A stretch of DNA of 64,000 nt from Microvirga sp. KLBC 81. GTDB lineage: Bacteria > Pseudomonadota > Alphaproteobacteria > Rhizobiales > Beijerinckiaceae. Made by a program: the position numbers and the translations under genes. The DNA is taken from positions 1-64,000 of the forward strand of contig NZ_QDAH01000016.1 in NCBI RefSeq assembly GCF_003075415.1, in the 5' to 3' direction. Positions 46,636 through 54,948 of this stretch are shown in pieces (position 1 is the first letter of the stretch; every line of letters starts with the position of its first letter). The notes under the pieces are model-generated. The model saw nothing but the letters and a program-made list of their open reading frames with translations, was not told the DNA's origin and made no database searches.

Positions 46636-46905
46636 GTGTCGGCCTTCCCGCATAGCACCCCTCAATTCATTGAAGTGACCGATCCTCAGATCTTCGCCTT
46701 TCTGGTGATGCCGTTCCTGTTCGTCCTGACCTGCAGCCTGGTGTTCGTCAGCAACCAGAAACCGAGATCGCAGAAACCCGCAGATCCGCCCAGGCCTAAC
46801 TCTTATGCGCGCAAGCCACGTCAAAGACGAACGCGGCCAAACAAGCTGACGCGGCGGAGGATTAGTCCCATCTGGCAGCGGGCTTGCGGGTCCCGCTTCG
46901 TATGA
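46636..46905 (+). CDS. possible small membrane protein
   Basis: An 89-residue frame with one hydrophobic segment (IFAFLVMPFLFVLTCSLVFV) and a strongly basic C-terminus (RKPRQRRTRPNKLTRRR). No family recognised and no strong ribosome binding site, so support is limited. Confidence 0.3.
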   Translation: MSAFPHSTPQFIEVTDPQIFAFLVMPFLFVLTCSLVFVSNQKPRSQKPADPPRPNSYARKPRQRRTRPNKLTRRRISPIWQRACGSRFV

Positions 46906-47150
46906 CTCTCAATTGCTGTCGGTGGTGTCGATGGGAAGGTCACAAGAGCCATGTCCGTGTTCTGAGGGCAAAGCTTCACTGACGATGGAGACAGGCCTGC
47001 CCCCATGTAGCAGCATCAAGGTGACCCGTGTGTCCCCAAGGCTACGGACACCAGCGGGCAAATCGGTCAGAGAAACTCCGGCCGAGCGGCATGGCTGCTC
47101 GCCTCGTTGCCAATTTCCAGAACCAGCTGAATTTCCTGAAGGTGTTCCCC

Positions 47151-47402
47151 ATGCATCAGACAGAAGTCGCAGCGCCTGCTTTGCCTCCTGGGCCGGCACC
47201 GACGTTCACGGCGGCTGCGATCCGATTTGTCGCCTCCCTTGCGGCTCTGATCGGTGTCAGTCTCCTGCTGGCCAGCCCCCGAGAGCGCATCATCCGGCAT
47301 TCTGGTCTGGTCCATGATGCAGCGGCCGGGGGCCTCCTCTCTGGGCTTCAAGCGCCTCTGCCACGCGGGGCGCTTCTGGTTGCCGACCTCTCGCCCGCCT
47401 GA
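47151..47402 (+). CDS. possible small membrane-associated protein
   Basis: An 83-residue frame from the ATG at 47151, with AAGG about ten bases upstream and one hydrophobic stretch (AAIRFVASLAALIGVSLLLA). No homology recognised; could be spurious. Confidence 0.3.
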   Translation: MHQTEVAAPALPPGPAPTFTAAAIRFVASLAALIGVSLLLASPRERIIRHSGLVHDAAAGGLLSGLQAPLPRGALLVADLSPA

Positions 47403-47496
47403 ACCATGAGGAGAGGCGAGCGCGTGCGCGAGGGCTCCTTCCCCGAGCGAATAAGTTTCAACGTAAGCAAAGATCTCCCCGTACAAGGGGAGCCGT

Positions 47497-47751
47497 TCAC
47501 ATTTTGTCTTCCAGAGAAGGGAAGTCGGCGGCAAGCGCCTGCTGAAGGATCCCGTCGCGGATCGCCCGTTTTCTGCCGCCGACCATTCTGGCCATTTCGT
47601 AGACCCGATCTTGGAGGGCAATCACATCCGACATGACCTGAAACGGCGGCTCAGGGGGGAGCGGCTGCTCCAAGCGTTCCTCCAATTCATTGATCAGATC
47701 CGCGATGACCGTGTTGTCGTCCCTTAGCCGCTTCAATTCAGCACCGAGCAT
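47497..47751 (-). CDS. small hypothetical, coiled-coil-like protein
   Basis: An 84-residue acidic frame (AELKRLRDDNTVIADLINEL, then EERLEQPLPPEPPFQVMSDV and DRVYEMARMVGGRKRAIRDG). Predicted largely helical with heptad-like leucines at the N-terminus. Function unknown. It is divergent from the HU gene about 150 bases away. Plausible as a real gene because composition and frame bias look coding. Confidence 0.45.
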   Translation of the reverse strand: MLGAELKRLRDDNTVIADLINELEERLEQPLPPEPPFQVMSDVIALQDRVYEMARMVGGRKRAIRDGILQQALAADFPSLEDKM

Positions 47752-47902
47752 ATCCGATGTCTCCTGTGTCCTTCCGGGTACAGCCGAAGCCCTACATCCA
47801 GGGCACTCTCCTCTCGTGTATGAGGAGAAGCTGAGGGACAGCTCCTTTCTTGGAACTCCGGCGCCTCTGCCTCAGCGGGTGCTTCTCTTTATCGAGGTTG
47901 TG

Positions 47903-48220
47903 ATGGTGGTGGGCAAGAACGTAACCCGGGAGGAGTTGATGGAGGCCGTGCGCCAGCAACTCGGCCTCTCGCGGGCGGAGTCGACCGAAATGGTTCAACA
48001 GGTCCTCGAGGGGATTTGCGCCACCCTGGCAGCGGGCGAGACCATGAAGCTGTCGGGTTTCGGCACCTTTACTGCGCGCGAAAAGGGCCAGCGGGTGGGG
48101 CGAAACCCCAAGACAGGTGTAGAGGTGCCGATTGAACCGCGGCGAGTGATCAGGTTCAATCCCTCACCAGTTCTCAAGGCTCACATCAACGGCAACAAAA
48201 AGAAACCCCGCTCGGGGTAG
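47903..48220 (+). CDS. HU/IHF-family DNA-binding protein
   Basis: Nucleoid-associated protein of 105 residues. TREELMEAVRQQLGLSRAES starts it; LAAGETMKLSGFGTFTAREK, GQRVGRNPKTGVEVPIEPRR and VIRFNPSPVLKAHING complete the DNA-bending arm and core, closest to IHF alpha. The ATG at 47903 is chosen because the family begins GKNVTR just after it; an upstream frame extension is noise. The stop codon lies in the loop of an intrinsic terminator, so the gene is monocistronic. Confidence 0.92.
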   Translation: MVVGKNVTREELMEAVRQQLGLSRAESTEMVQQVLEGICATLAAGETMKLSGFGTFTAREKGQRVGRNPKTGVEVPIEPRRVIRFNPSPVLKAHINGNKKKPRSG

Positions 48221-48240
48221 AGCCGAGCGGGGTTCTGTTT
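48204..48240 (+). terminator. intrinsic terminator overlapping the HU stop codon
   Basis: AACCCCGCTCGG and CCGAGCGGGGTT form a 12-base-pair stem with the loop containing the TAG stop of the HU gene, followed by CTGTTT. The coding sequence itself supplies the 5' arm. Confidence 0.85.
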
Positions 48241-48536
48241 GGGAGGCTTGATACACAACGCAGCCTGTCTTGAGTATAGCGGTACGGAGTAAACATCCCG
48301 TTGTTCCCTCAGGCACAGACGCCAAGCCGATTGCCTGGGAAATTCGGCAGCAGGTGCGGGGTGTAATCTGGCAGGCTGATCCCAAGACTGGCTTCCACCC
48401 CCTTGCCTGCGCCTGGCTCCGGCTCACGGAATGCATGAGCTGGCCCAAGTGCTCCTGAGTGATAGCCAATGTGATTTGATGCTCTTCAACCTGCAAAAGG
48501 CCGACGCAGACAGCATCGACGGGCAAGGGAGGTTCT

Positions 48537-48674
48537 ATGATTCCTACCAGTGCAGAGCTGACCGCAGAGCAGCAGCAGATGATTGCCCTTTGGGCGGCAG
48601 GCACCAAGAGCATAATTGAGGCGCACCTCCGCACGAGCATGATGAAGGGGATTTGGGACCTGATGGCAGGCTGA
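48537..48674 (+). CDS. possible small protein of 45 residues
   Basis: An ATG preceded at good distance by GGGAGG opens IPTSAELTAEQQQMIALWAA, GTKSIIEAHLRTSMMKGIWD, ending LMAG. The helix-like composition and strong ribosome binding site support translation. No family recognised. Confidence 0.4.
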   Translation: MIPTSAELTAEQQQMIALWAAGTKSIIEAHLRTSMMKGIWDLMAG

Positions 48675-48802
48675 ATCTTGCCCTCGCGCTAGAAGACGAC
48701 GGAACGGGAAACGCTCACTGGTTCTATCTTTTGGCGCACCCATCCGGAGACACCACGCTCAAGTCCCTGCCAAGAGATCAACGTGCTGCCTTACTCGCGT
48801 GA
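48653..48802 (+). CDS. possible small protein of 49 residues
   Basis: A TTG start with AAGGGG just upstream overlaps the previous small frame by 22 bases. It reads PDGRLNLALALEDDGTGNAH, WFYLLAHPSGDTTLKSLPRD. The composition is protein-like. No family recognised; the start codon is doubtful. Confidence 0.3.
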   Translation: MGPDGRLNLALALEDDGTGNAHWFYLLAHPSGDTTLKSLPRDQRAALLA

Positions 48803-49168
48803 TGCATAGACTGCATAGATGTCGGGTGAGAACCGCCATTCAACTCACGTACGGGATGGAAGGACGTCACCGCACTGCTGTGTAGCGACTCACTCTTGGT
48901 GGGCGTTTTCCTTACTGGATTTCGGACCACTGGAAACAGTGACCCTTTCTTGTCGGAACGTCAGCAAAGGCCCATTGCGCAATAAATGGAATGTAATCGA
49001 TTTCACTTCCGATACGATCTTGCGCGATCTTAGGCTTTCGTATAACGCCCTGCGTGACGATCACGTAGCGTCTGGCTGTTTCCAAAAACAGAGCCGTTCC
49101 GCTCTGCACCTTGAGCCGCTGCTCTCTAGAGCCGCCCCTTTCTTTTAAGCACAACGGGGTTTGCTTCC
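48803..49168 (+). other. intergenic region, no gene seen
   Basis: About 365 bases with no supported gene. Only short frames on either strand. Confidence 0.4.
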
Positions 49169-49414
49169 ATGCCGCGTTACCACTTTGACGTTCGTTATGA
49201 TGAGGAAGCGTGGTTGACCGATCCAGACGGAATGGAGCTGCCCCATCCGACGGATGCGCGCCGGGAGGCTCTCCTGACCGCGGCAGAACTCGCCAAGGAT
49301 GCAGTCGGTCGGCACAGTCGGATCTCTGTGCGGATCAGAGACTCTCATCCCGAGCCGCTCCTGACGGTCAACATTGCCGTGGCAGAGAAGAAGCGGGATC
49401 CTGGGACAGCATGA
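49169..49414 (+). CDS. DUF6894-like small protein
   Basis: An 81-residue protein starting PRYHFDVRYDEEAWLTDPDG and continuing with ELPHPTDARREALLTAAELA, then VRIRDSHPEPLLTVNIAVAE. This layout (PRYxF.. at the start, D.DG.EL.....AR.EAL..A) is that of the DUF6894 family, common in Methylobacteriaceae and Bradyrhizobiaceae. Function unknown. The stop codon lies in a long inverted repeat (49408-49459). Confidence 0.75.
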   Translation: MPRYHFDVRYDEEAWLTDPDGMELPHPTDARREALLTAAELAKDAVGRHSRISVRIRDSHPEPLLTVNIAVAEKKRDPGTA

Positions 49415-49459
49415 ACAAGGGGCCCGAGTCGCACCTGCCAGCGATGGCTTGTTCATGCT
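49408..49459. repeat. 12-bp inverted repeat around the DUF6894 stop
   Basis: AGCATGAACAAG (49408-49419) and CTTGTTCATGCT (49448-49459) are perfect complements 28 bases apart. They could form a hairpin in the mRNA just after the gene or be a protein-binding pair. There is no T-tract, so it is not a typical intrinsic terminator. Confidence 0.7.
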
Positions 49460-49741
49460 GACCGGGAGTGTGCTCAGTCTGATTGTTGTCTCCCTCCATC
49501 ACCTTCATTATGGCTTCTCCCATCAAATTCCAGAGAACGTCGTCATCCATGTCTTCGCGAGCTCAGTCTTGGCGCATTTGGAGGCGCAGTCTTGGGCTGT
49601 CTCATCTCTGTCATCGGCAGGCGACGTCGATAAGGCCGATCATTTCGGTTCCGTTGCAAAGCCCCCTGGCAAGGCAAATCGACGCTATAGAAGACCTAGA
49701 CCCTCCCCCTTGAAGCGAAGCTCAAAGGCTTCGGACGATCA
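49415..49741 (+). other. intergenic region
   Basis: Apart from the inverted repeat at its left end, about 300 bases hold no supported gene. It should carry the promoter of the diguanylate cyclase gene. Confidence 0.4.
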
Positions 49742-50884
49742 ATGCAGCTCGACTTCCCCACTCTTGGTGCTGTGTTCGTTCTGAACACAGCCATTCTCAC
49801 GGCACTGCTTTTCTTCGCCTGGGCGCTCAATCGACAGGTCAAAGCCCTTGCTTGGTGGGCACTTGCGTTCTTTCTCGTCCTCATGGGGATGGGCATCATG
49901 GTGGTTGCGCAGGGGACACCGTCCCTCGCCACCCTGCTTAGTGCCAACACTCTCTTGATAGCCGCCTATAGTGTCCTCTACGGAGGCTGTCAGGCGTTCA
50001 ATGCTCGATCGATCAGTCTCCCGTCGCTCTTGGTGGGCGTGGTCCTGTGGTGGGTGGCATTCCCCTTCATCGCTGACAGTTCAACGACAAGATTGGTCCT
50101 GACCTCCGCAATCGGCGCTGGTTACGCGCTGATGTCGGCCTGGGAGCTCTGGTGGCATGCCCGTCATCGACTGGCATCGCAAGTCGCTGCCATCATTCTC
50201 CTGATGGGACTGGTTGGCTTTAACACACTGCGAGGACTGCTTGGATTTTCGCTCGCGCAGTCTTTTTGGATCGCTGGCCCTGTGCCACCATGGTCCGGTG
50301 CGATGGCCATCGGAACTGCGACCTTCATGCCGACGATCGCATTCGTCTTTCTGTCCATGGCGAAAGAGCAACTGGAGGATCACTACAAGCGGGCAGCTTT
50401 GATCGATCCGCTGACAAAGATCCCGAACCGCAGGGCCTTTCTCGAAGATGCCTCAGCGCTGATGTCACAGCAGCGCCATGCGCCCACCAGTTGTCTGCTC
50501 TTCGATTTGGACAACTTCAAGCAGATCAACGATACCTATGGTCATGAGGTGGGTGACTATGTGTTGGAAATCTTCGGCTCGATCTTGTCCGACCACCTTC
50601 CCGGTGGCATCTACGGCCGCTTGGGGGGAGAGGAGTTCAGCGCAATCGTGCCTCTCGACGAAGAAGCCGCTGGGAGACTGGCCGAGCACATCCGGCATTC
50701 GTTTGCATCTGTTGCGAAGATTGTTCGCGGCCAGCGGGTGGATGTGACTGTCAGCGTCGGTTGTGCGACCAGTGCAACGTCAACCGTGAAAGACCTGCTC
50801 CGCAATGCAGACACCGCTCTGTACCGAGCCAAGGCTCAAGGTCGGAATGTGGTTGTCTCTCTGTGCCAAGAATACTCGACTTAG
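49742..50884 (+). CDS. membrane diguanylate cyclase (GGDEF)
   Basis: About six hydrophobic helices occupy residues 1-205 (for example AVFVLNTAILTALLFFAWAL and WWALAFFLVLMGMGIMVVA). The GGDEF domain follows: DPLTKIPNRRAFLEDA, LLFDLDNFKQINDTYGHEVG, GRLGGEEFSAIV with the catalytic GGEEF, and VTVSVGCATS. No RXXD inhibitory site is visible five residues before GGEEF. Length 380. It makes cyclic-di-GMP in response to an unknown membrane signal; a PilZ receptor lies elsewhere in the window (20946). Confidence 0.92.
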   Translation: MQLDFPTLGAVFVLNTAILTALLFFAWALNRQVKALAWWALAFFLVLMGMGIMVVAQGTPSLATLLSANTLLIAAYSVLYGGCQAFNARSISLPSLLVGVVLWWVAFPFIADSSTTRLVLTSAIGAGYALMSAWELWWHARHRLASQVAAIILLMGLVGFNTLRGLLGFSLAQSFWIAGPVPPWSGAMAIGTATFMPTIAFVFLSMAKEQLEDHYKRAALIDPLTKIPNRRAFLEDASALMSQQRHAPTSCLLFDLDNFKQINDTYGHEVGDYVLEIFGSILSDHLPGGIYGRLGGEEFSAIVPLDEEAAGRLAEHIRHSFASVAKIVRGQRVDVTVSVGCATSATSTVKDLLRNADTALYRAKAQGRNVVVSLCQEYST

Positions 50885-51038
50885 AGTCCTTTTTAAGTTA
50901 TTGATAAATTGTGCTTTTCCGCCCGACCAGGGACTTGATCGACAGCTAAATATCAATGGCTTACAGGCGTTTTCCCGACCGGCTTCCGCCCTTGCGGAAG
51001 GATTCTTGAAGCATTCGATTCCGTCTCTCAATGCTGCA

Positions 51039-51953
51039 TCACCTGAACAGCGCCTCCAGCCGCGCCCGCTGCTCCGCGTGCTTGTCCGGGTTGTCGGTCT
51101 TGAGACGCTCGAGGTTGAGGCATTTCCAACGGACGGCGGGCAGATCCTTCGCCTGCGGCAGACCGATCTGCTCGAAGTCGGGCTGCGCGTCATGGAGCGA
51201 GAGCAGGAAGGCCGCGATGCTGCCGCCCAATCTGGATCGGATGTCACCGACCAAGCGCTCCCTCGCTGCCTCGAGTTCCTCCAGGCTCACGGGTTCCCGC
51301 GTCATGCCGACGAACTCCTGGGTGTAGAGATCGGCCTGCGAGGGTCTGTCCGTCCCCAGAAGCTCGTGCATCGGTCGCCCTGAGCACGCCACGTACACAA
51401 GGAAGACCCGGAACAGGTCATCCGTCAGCCCCTCGTGATCATACAGCAGCTTCACGTCGTACAGGTCCCGCGGGTGCGTCCGGTCCAGGGCGGCATGCAG
51501 CTTGCCCCCGAACAGGTCCTCGAACGAGACGACCTGCATTTCCGCGAAGCCGAATTCGTCCTCGACGGCCTCGGCGACCTGCATCAACCGCGGAGGCATC
51601 ACGGTTCCCCGCATGACGGGGGAGGTCTCGATCTTGATCTGCGCCCGGGCATTCCCGATCAGGATGCGGGTCTCGTTGTTGCCGCCTCCAGCGATGCGCT
51701 GGATGCGCATGTCGCGATTGCCTTGCGACAGCCCGGCGACGATCCGGCCGAGCGCGTCGTCGATGCCGCGCAAGGACGTCGCCCGGTCCTCGATCGGCAG
51801 GTAGGTCAGGTCGATGTCGACTGACAGCCGCGGCATGTCCCGGTAGAAGAGGTTGATGGCCGTGCCGCCCTTCAACGCAAAGACCGGCTCCCGGGCGATG
51901 GTTGGCAGGGACTGGACGAGCAGCCGAACTTGCTCCGCATAGAGGTTACGCAT
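51039..51953 (-). CDS. abiEii: AbiEii-type nucleotidyltransferase toxin
   Basis: Type IV toxin of the AbiE abortive-infection system. The nucleotidyltransferase motif appears as ALKGGTAINLFYRDMPRLSV, DIDLTYLP (GG..., DXD) near residues 27-52. EDLFGGKLHAALDRTHPRDL, then YDVKLLYDHEG near residue 147 is also conserved. Length 304. Its start overlaps the antitoxin gene by eight bases. AbiEii-like enzymes add nucleotides to tRNA or another target to arrest growth on phage infection; the target here is unknown. Confidence 0.85.
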   Translation of the reverse strand: MRNLYAEQVRLLVQSLPTIAREPVFALKGGTAINLFYRDMPRLSVDIDLTYLPIEDRATSLRGIDDALGRIVAGLSQGNRDMRIQRIAGGGNNETRILIGNARAQIKIETSPVMRGTVMPPRLMQVAEAVEDEFGFAEMQVVSFEDLFGGKLHAALDRTHPRDLYDVKLLYDHEGLTDDLFRVFLVYVACSGRPMHELLGTDRPSQADLYTQEFVGMTREPVSLEELEAARERLVGDIRSRLGGSIAAFLLSLHDAQPDFEQIGLPQAKDLPAVRWKCLNLERLKTDNPDKHAEQRARLEALFR

Positions 51954-52812
51954 ACGCTCCGTCTCCGTCCTTCACCGCCGGGACCATGTCCGCCGGGACA
52001 TAGACCTGATAGGCGGGGTGCAGCTTGCCCCCCTTGACCAAGGCGCGGGGGCCTGATCCCAGATCGATGGCCGCCTTGTCAATGTGCTTGAGCCAAGCAT
52101 GGCCGTGCTTGTCGGCGAACACGAAGAACAGGCGCTTGACCTTTACGCTCCGGCAGGCTTGCAGGAGGGACATCAGCCGCCGGGGCCGGAGATTCGTGAG
52201 TCCCTGGAAGATCATGTCGACGTTGTGGAAGCTCTCATGATCCGGCAGTTCGTCGAGAACCTCGAGGATCGCGCGCTCGGGAGACGAGAGGCGCATCGGC
52301 CACCTCCACGGACTTAGCATCGGTCCGCCTCCGCTATCGGTTCCCTGCCCGGGTGACTGCTCGGTACTCTCGACCCCCAGTGGATCGGTTCCGAAGAGGG
52401 ATCGGCTCCTGATCACGAGCCGTTCGTCGACCGGCAGCCGCCGGAGCCAGGACGGCACGTCGCCGTAAAGGTAGACGCGGCCCGGCCCGCCGAGTGACAG
52501 GTAATGGGCATGTCCGCGGGCCTCGAGCGCGCTCAGTCCACCGAGATGGACGTCCTTTTCCAGGATCCATTGGAGTGAGAGAAGGACGGCTTGCCAATCC
52601 GTCTCGGACGTCGTGCCGGCCTGCGGGGGCAGGGGCCGGCGGTACACGCCATGCGCTACCCTTTCGAGCCACCCGCGCTCCACGTACTCGTGGATCGACC
52701 GCGGATCGACACCTTGCCGCTTGAGCCACGCGGCATCAGTCATGAAGCCGGGTGGAAGGCGATCCAGAAGGGCTTTTAACCCAAGCGATTTTTGATGAGC
52801 CATACTCATCAA
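51946..52812 (-). CDS. abiEi: AbiEi-family antitoxin / transcriptional repressor
   Basis: N-terminal winged helix (LKALLDRLPPGFMTDAAWLK, RQGVDPRSIHEYVERGWLER, VAHGVYRR) followed by the AbiEi C-terminal antitoxin domain (SLFGTDPLGVE to the end). Length 288. AbiEi both neutralises AbiEii and represses the operon by binding inverted repeats. A perfect inverted repeat TGATGAG-CCATA-CTCATCA (52793-52811, plus strand) overlaps the first codons here. Three candidate ATGs (52812, 52809, 52803) lie within it. Confidence 0.82.
   Translation of the reverse strand: MMSMAHQKSLGLKALLDRLPPGFMTDAAWLKRQGVDPRSIHEYVERGWLERVAHGVYRRPLPPQAGTTSETDWQAVLLSLQWILEKDVHLGGLSALEARGHAHYLSLGGPGRVYLYGDVPSWLRRLPVDERLVIRSRSLFGTDPLGVESTEQSPGQGTDSGGGPMLSPWRWPMRLSSPERAILEVLDELPDHESFHNVDMIFQGLTNLRPRRLMSLLQACRSVKVKRLFFVFADKHGHAWLKHIDKAAIDLGSGPRALVKGGKLHPAYQVYVPADMVPAVKDGDGAYA
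52793..52811. promoter_or_regulatory. inverted repeat over the abiEi start (candidate operator)
   Basis: TGATGAG and CTCATCA are perfect inverted repeats with a five-base spacer, covering the alternative start codons of the antitoxin gene. The position suits autorepression by AbiEi. Confidence 0.55.
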
Positions 52813-52984
52813 ATTCGCACTTTTCTAAAAAACTGGCAATGGCTCTTTTTAAATTTACCCGAATTCGATGAGGAAGCCTCAAGGAAAAAAGGGATTCCTA
52901 AAAACGCTCATACGGGGGGGCGGCTTACCCCAGCAGGCAATCCATGAATACCTCCACTCGAGACCATTGACGGTGACACAACAC

Positions 52985-53008
52985 TTCCATAAGTCTCGAC
53001 ATATGGAA
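52985..53008 (+). promoter_or_regulatory. ArsR-type operator overlapping the arsR start codon
   Basis: TTCCATA and TATGGAA are perfect inverted repeats ten bases apart, and the ATG of arsR lies within the right arm (53003-53005). ArsR repressors bind such sites in their own promoters. No Shine-Dalgarno sequence is visible upstream, so the message could be leaderless. Confidence 0.6.
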
Positions 53009-53359
53009 TCAGAGGACGTCATCCTGGCCCTTGCGGCGCTTGCCCAGTCGACCCGTCTCGACGTGTTCCGGCTGCTGGTCAGGCACGAGCCCGACGGCCT
53101 TCCCGCCGGCGACATCGCCCGCGAACTGGCGGTCCCGCACAATACCCTGTCGTCCCATCTCGGCATCCTCTCCCGCGCAGGCCTTGTCCGTTCCGAGCGC
53201 AGGAGCCGCTTGATCATCTACCGGGCCGACCTCGATCGGCTCCGCGAGGTGGTGACCTTCCTGCTCAAGGACTGCTGCGGCGGGCACCCGGGCCTGTGCG
53301 CCCCGCTGATTGATGCCCTGTCACCCTGCTGCCCTCCCAAGGAGGTTGCCGCGGGGTGA
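53003..53359 (+). CDS. arsR: ArsR-family arsenic-responsive repressor
   Basis: Winged-helix repressor of 118 residues (LAALAQSTRLDVFRLLVRHE, VPHNTLSSHLGILSRAGLVR). The cysteines lie near the C-terminus, LKDCCGGHPGLCAP (Cys91, Cys92, Cys99), plus CC at 109-110. This resembles the ArsR type in which three C-terminal cysteines bind As(III), rather than the helix-4 type. The gene overlaps the upstream bases of arsC (ATG/GTG overlap region), and the operon is arsR-arsC-acr3. Confidence 0.9.
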   Translation: MESEDVILALAALAQSTRLDVFRLLVRHEPDGLPAGDIARELAVPHNTLSSHLGILSRAGLVRSERRSRLIIYRADLDRLREVVTFLLKDCCGGHPGLCAPLIDALSPCCPPKEVAAG

Positions 53360-53415
53360 CGTCTCCCCTTGCCCCTGCTCCCCGGCGGTTTTCGCCCGAC
53401 CTGAGGTCACTCCCG

Positions 53416-53841
53416 ATGGACGTCATCATCTACCACAACCCGGACTGCGGCACGTCCCGCAACACGCTCGGCTTGATCCGCAACGCCGGCATCGAGCCGC
53501 ATGTCATCGAGTACCTGAAGACCCCGCCGACCCGGCTCCTTCTGCGCCAGCTCATCGAGCGGATGGGCGTCGCGGTCCGCGAGGTCATCCGCGAAAAGGG
53601 AACCCCTTACAAGGACCTCGGCCTCGACGATCCGTCCCTGACCGACGACCAGCTCCTGGACGCGATGATGGCGCACCCGATCCTGATCAACCGTCCCATC
53701 GTCGTCACCCCCAAGGGCGTGCGCCTGTGCCGTCCGTCCGAGGCCGTCCTCGACCTCCTGCCGCCGCAGCAGGGCGAGTTCGTCAAGGAGGATGGCGAGC
53801 GGGTCGTCGACGAGCACGGACGCCGCGTGGCGACCGCCTGA
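53416..53841 (+). CDS. arsC: arsenate reductase (glutaredoxin-coupled type)
   Basis: Reduces arsenate to arsenite using glutathione and glutaredoxin. The catalytic cysteine is at residue 11 in IYHNPDCGTSRNTLGLI. MAHPILINRPIVVTPKGVRL with the conserved arginines follows near residue 85. Length of 141 residues is normal. An in-frame GTG at 53356 would add 20 residues and overlap arsR; the ATG at 53416 fits the family. Product arsenite is exported by Acr3 encoded 11 bases downstream. Confidence 0.93.
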   Translation: MDVIIYHNPDCGTSRNTLGLIRNAGIEPHVIEYLKTPPTRLLLRQLIERMGVAVREVIREKGTPYKDLGLDDPSLTDDQLLDAMMAHPILINRPIVVTPKGVRLCRPSEAVLDLLPPQQGEFVKEDGERVVDEHGRRVATA

Positions 53842-53852
53842 AGGATTCCCGC

Positions 53853-54920
53853 ATGTCCGTGTTCGAACGCTACCTGACCCTCTGGGTCGCCCTGTGCATC
53901 GTGGCCGGCATTGCCCTCGGCCACGTCTTCCCAGGGTTCTTCCACGCCGTCGGCGCGCTGGAGATCGCCAAAGTCAACCTGCCCGTCGCGGCGCTGATCT
54001 GGCTCATGATCATCCCGATGCTGATCAAGATCGACTTCGCCTCGCTCGGGCGGGTGCGTGAGCACTGGCGTGGCATCGGCGTGACCCTGTTCATCAACTG
54101 GGCGGTGAAGCCGTTCTCGATGGCGGCGCTCGGCTGGCTCTTCGTCGGGTACGTGTTCAGGCCCTACCTGCCCGCCGACCAGATCAACTCGTACATCGCC
54201 GGCCTGATCATCCTCGCGGCCGCGCCGTGCACGGCGATGGTGTTCGTGTGGAGCCACCTGACCAAGGGCGAGCCGCATTTCACCCTGAGCCAAGTGGCGC
54301 TCAATGACGTCATCATGGTGGTGGCCTTCGCGCCCATCGTCGGCCTCCTGCTCGGTCTGTCAGCGATCACCGTGCCGTGGGACACGCTCCTGTTGTCGGT
54401 CGTGCTCTACATCGTCATCCCGGTGATCCTGGCCCAGTTCCTGCGCGGGCGCCTGCTCGCGCAGGGTGGCGAGGCGGCCCTCACGGGACTGCTGCGAATC
54501 CTCCAGCCGCTGTCGCTGGTATCCCTGCTCGCCACCCTCGTGCTGCTGTTCGGCTTCCAGGGTGAGCAGATCCTCGCCCAGCCCTTGGTCATCGCCATGC
54601 TGGCGGTGCCGATCTTGATCCAGGTCTACCTCAACTCCGGTCTGGCCTACCTCCTCAACCGGATCGCGGGCGAGAAGCATTGCGTTGCCGGCCCGTCCGC
54701 CCTGATCGGTGCCAGCAACTTCTTCGAGCTCGCGGTGGCCGCCGCCATCAGCCTGTTCGGATTCAACTCCGGAGCGGCGCTGGCGACTGTGGTCGGCGTG
54801 CTGATCGAGGTGCCCGTGATGCTCACGGTCGTCTGGATCGTGAACCGCAGCCAGGACTGGTACGAGCGCGGAATAGGGCGTACGACGTCCTCTCAACGGG
54901 AGATCTCCGTCGGCGAGTGA
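53853..54920 (+). CDS. acr3: Acr3-type arsenite efflux transporter
   Basis: Ten-helix arsenite permease of the bile/arsenite/riboflavin superfamily. The functional cysteine is in LAAAPCTAMVFVWSHLTKGE near residue 125. LVIAMLAVPILIQVYLNSGL and AGPSALIGASNFFELAVAAA are Acr3 hallmarks. Length 355. The start ATG at 53853 follows AAGGA. It is the last gene of arsR-arsC-acr3. Convergent with the ATPase pseudogene, 28 bases away. Confidence 0.93.
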   Translation: MSVFERYLTLWVALCIVAGIALGHVFPGFFHAVGALEIAKVNLPVAALIWLMIIPMLIKIDFASLGRVREHWRGIGVTLFINWAVKPFSMAALGWLFVGYVFRPYLPADQINSYIAGLIILAAAPCTAMVFVWSHLTKGEPHFTLSQVALNDVIMVVAFAPIVGLLLGLSAITVPWDTLLLSVVLYIVIPVILAQFLRGRLLAQGGEAALTGLLRILQPLSLVSLLATLVLLFGFQGEQILAQPLVIAMLAVPILIQVYLNSGLAYLLNRIAGEKHCVAGPSALIGASNFFELAVAAAISLFGFNSGAALATVVGVLIEVPVMLTVVWIVNRSQDWYERGIGRTTSSQREISVGE

Positions 54921-54948
54921 CGTGCCGGGGCCATACGCTTCGCAGAAC

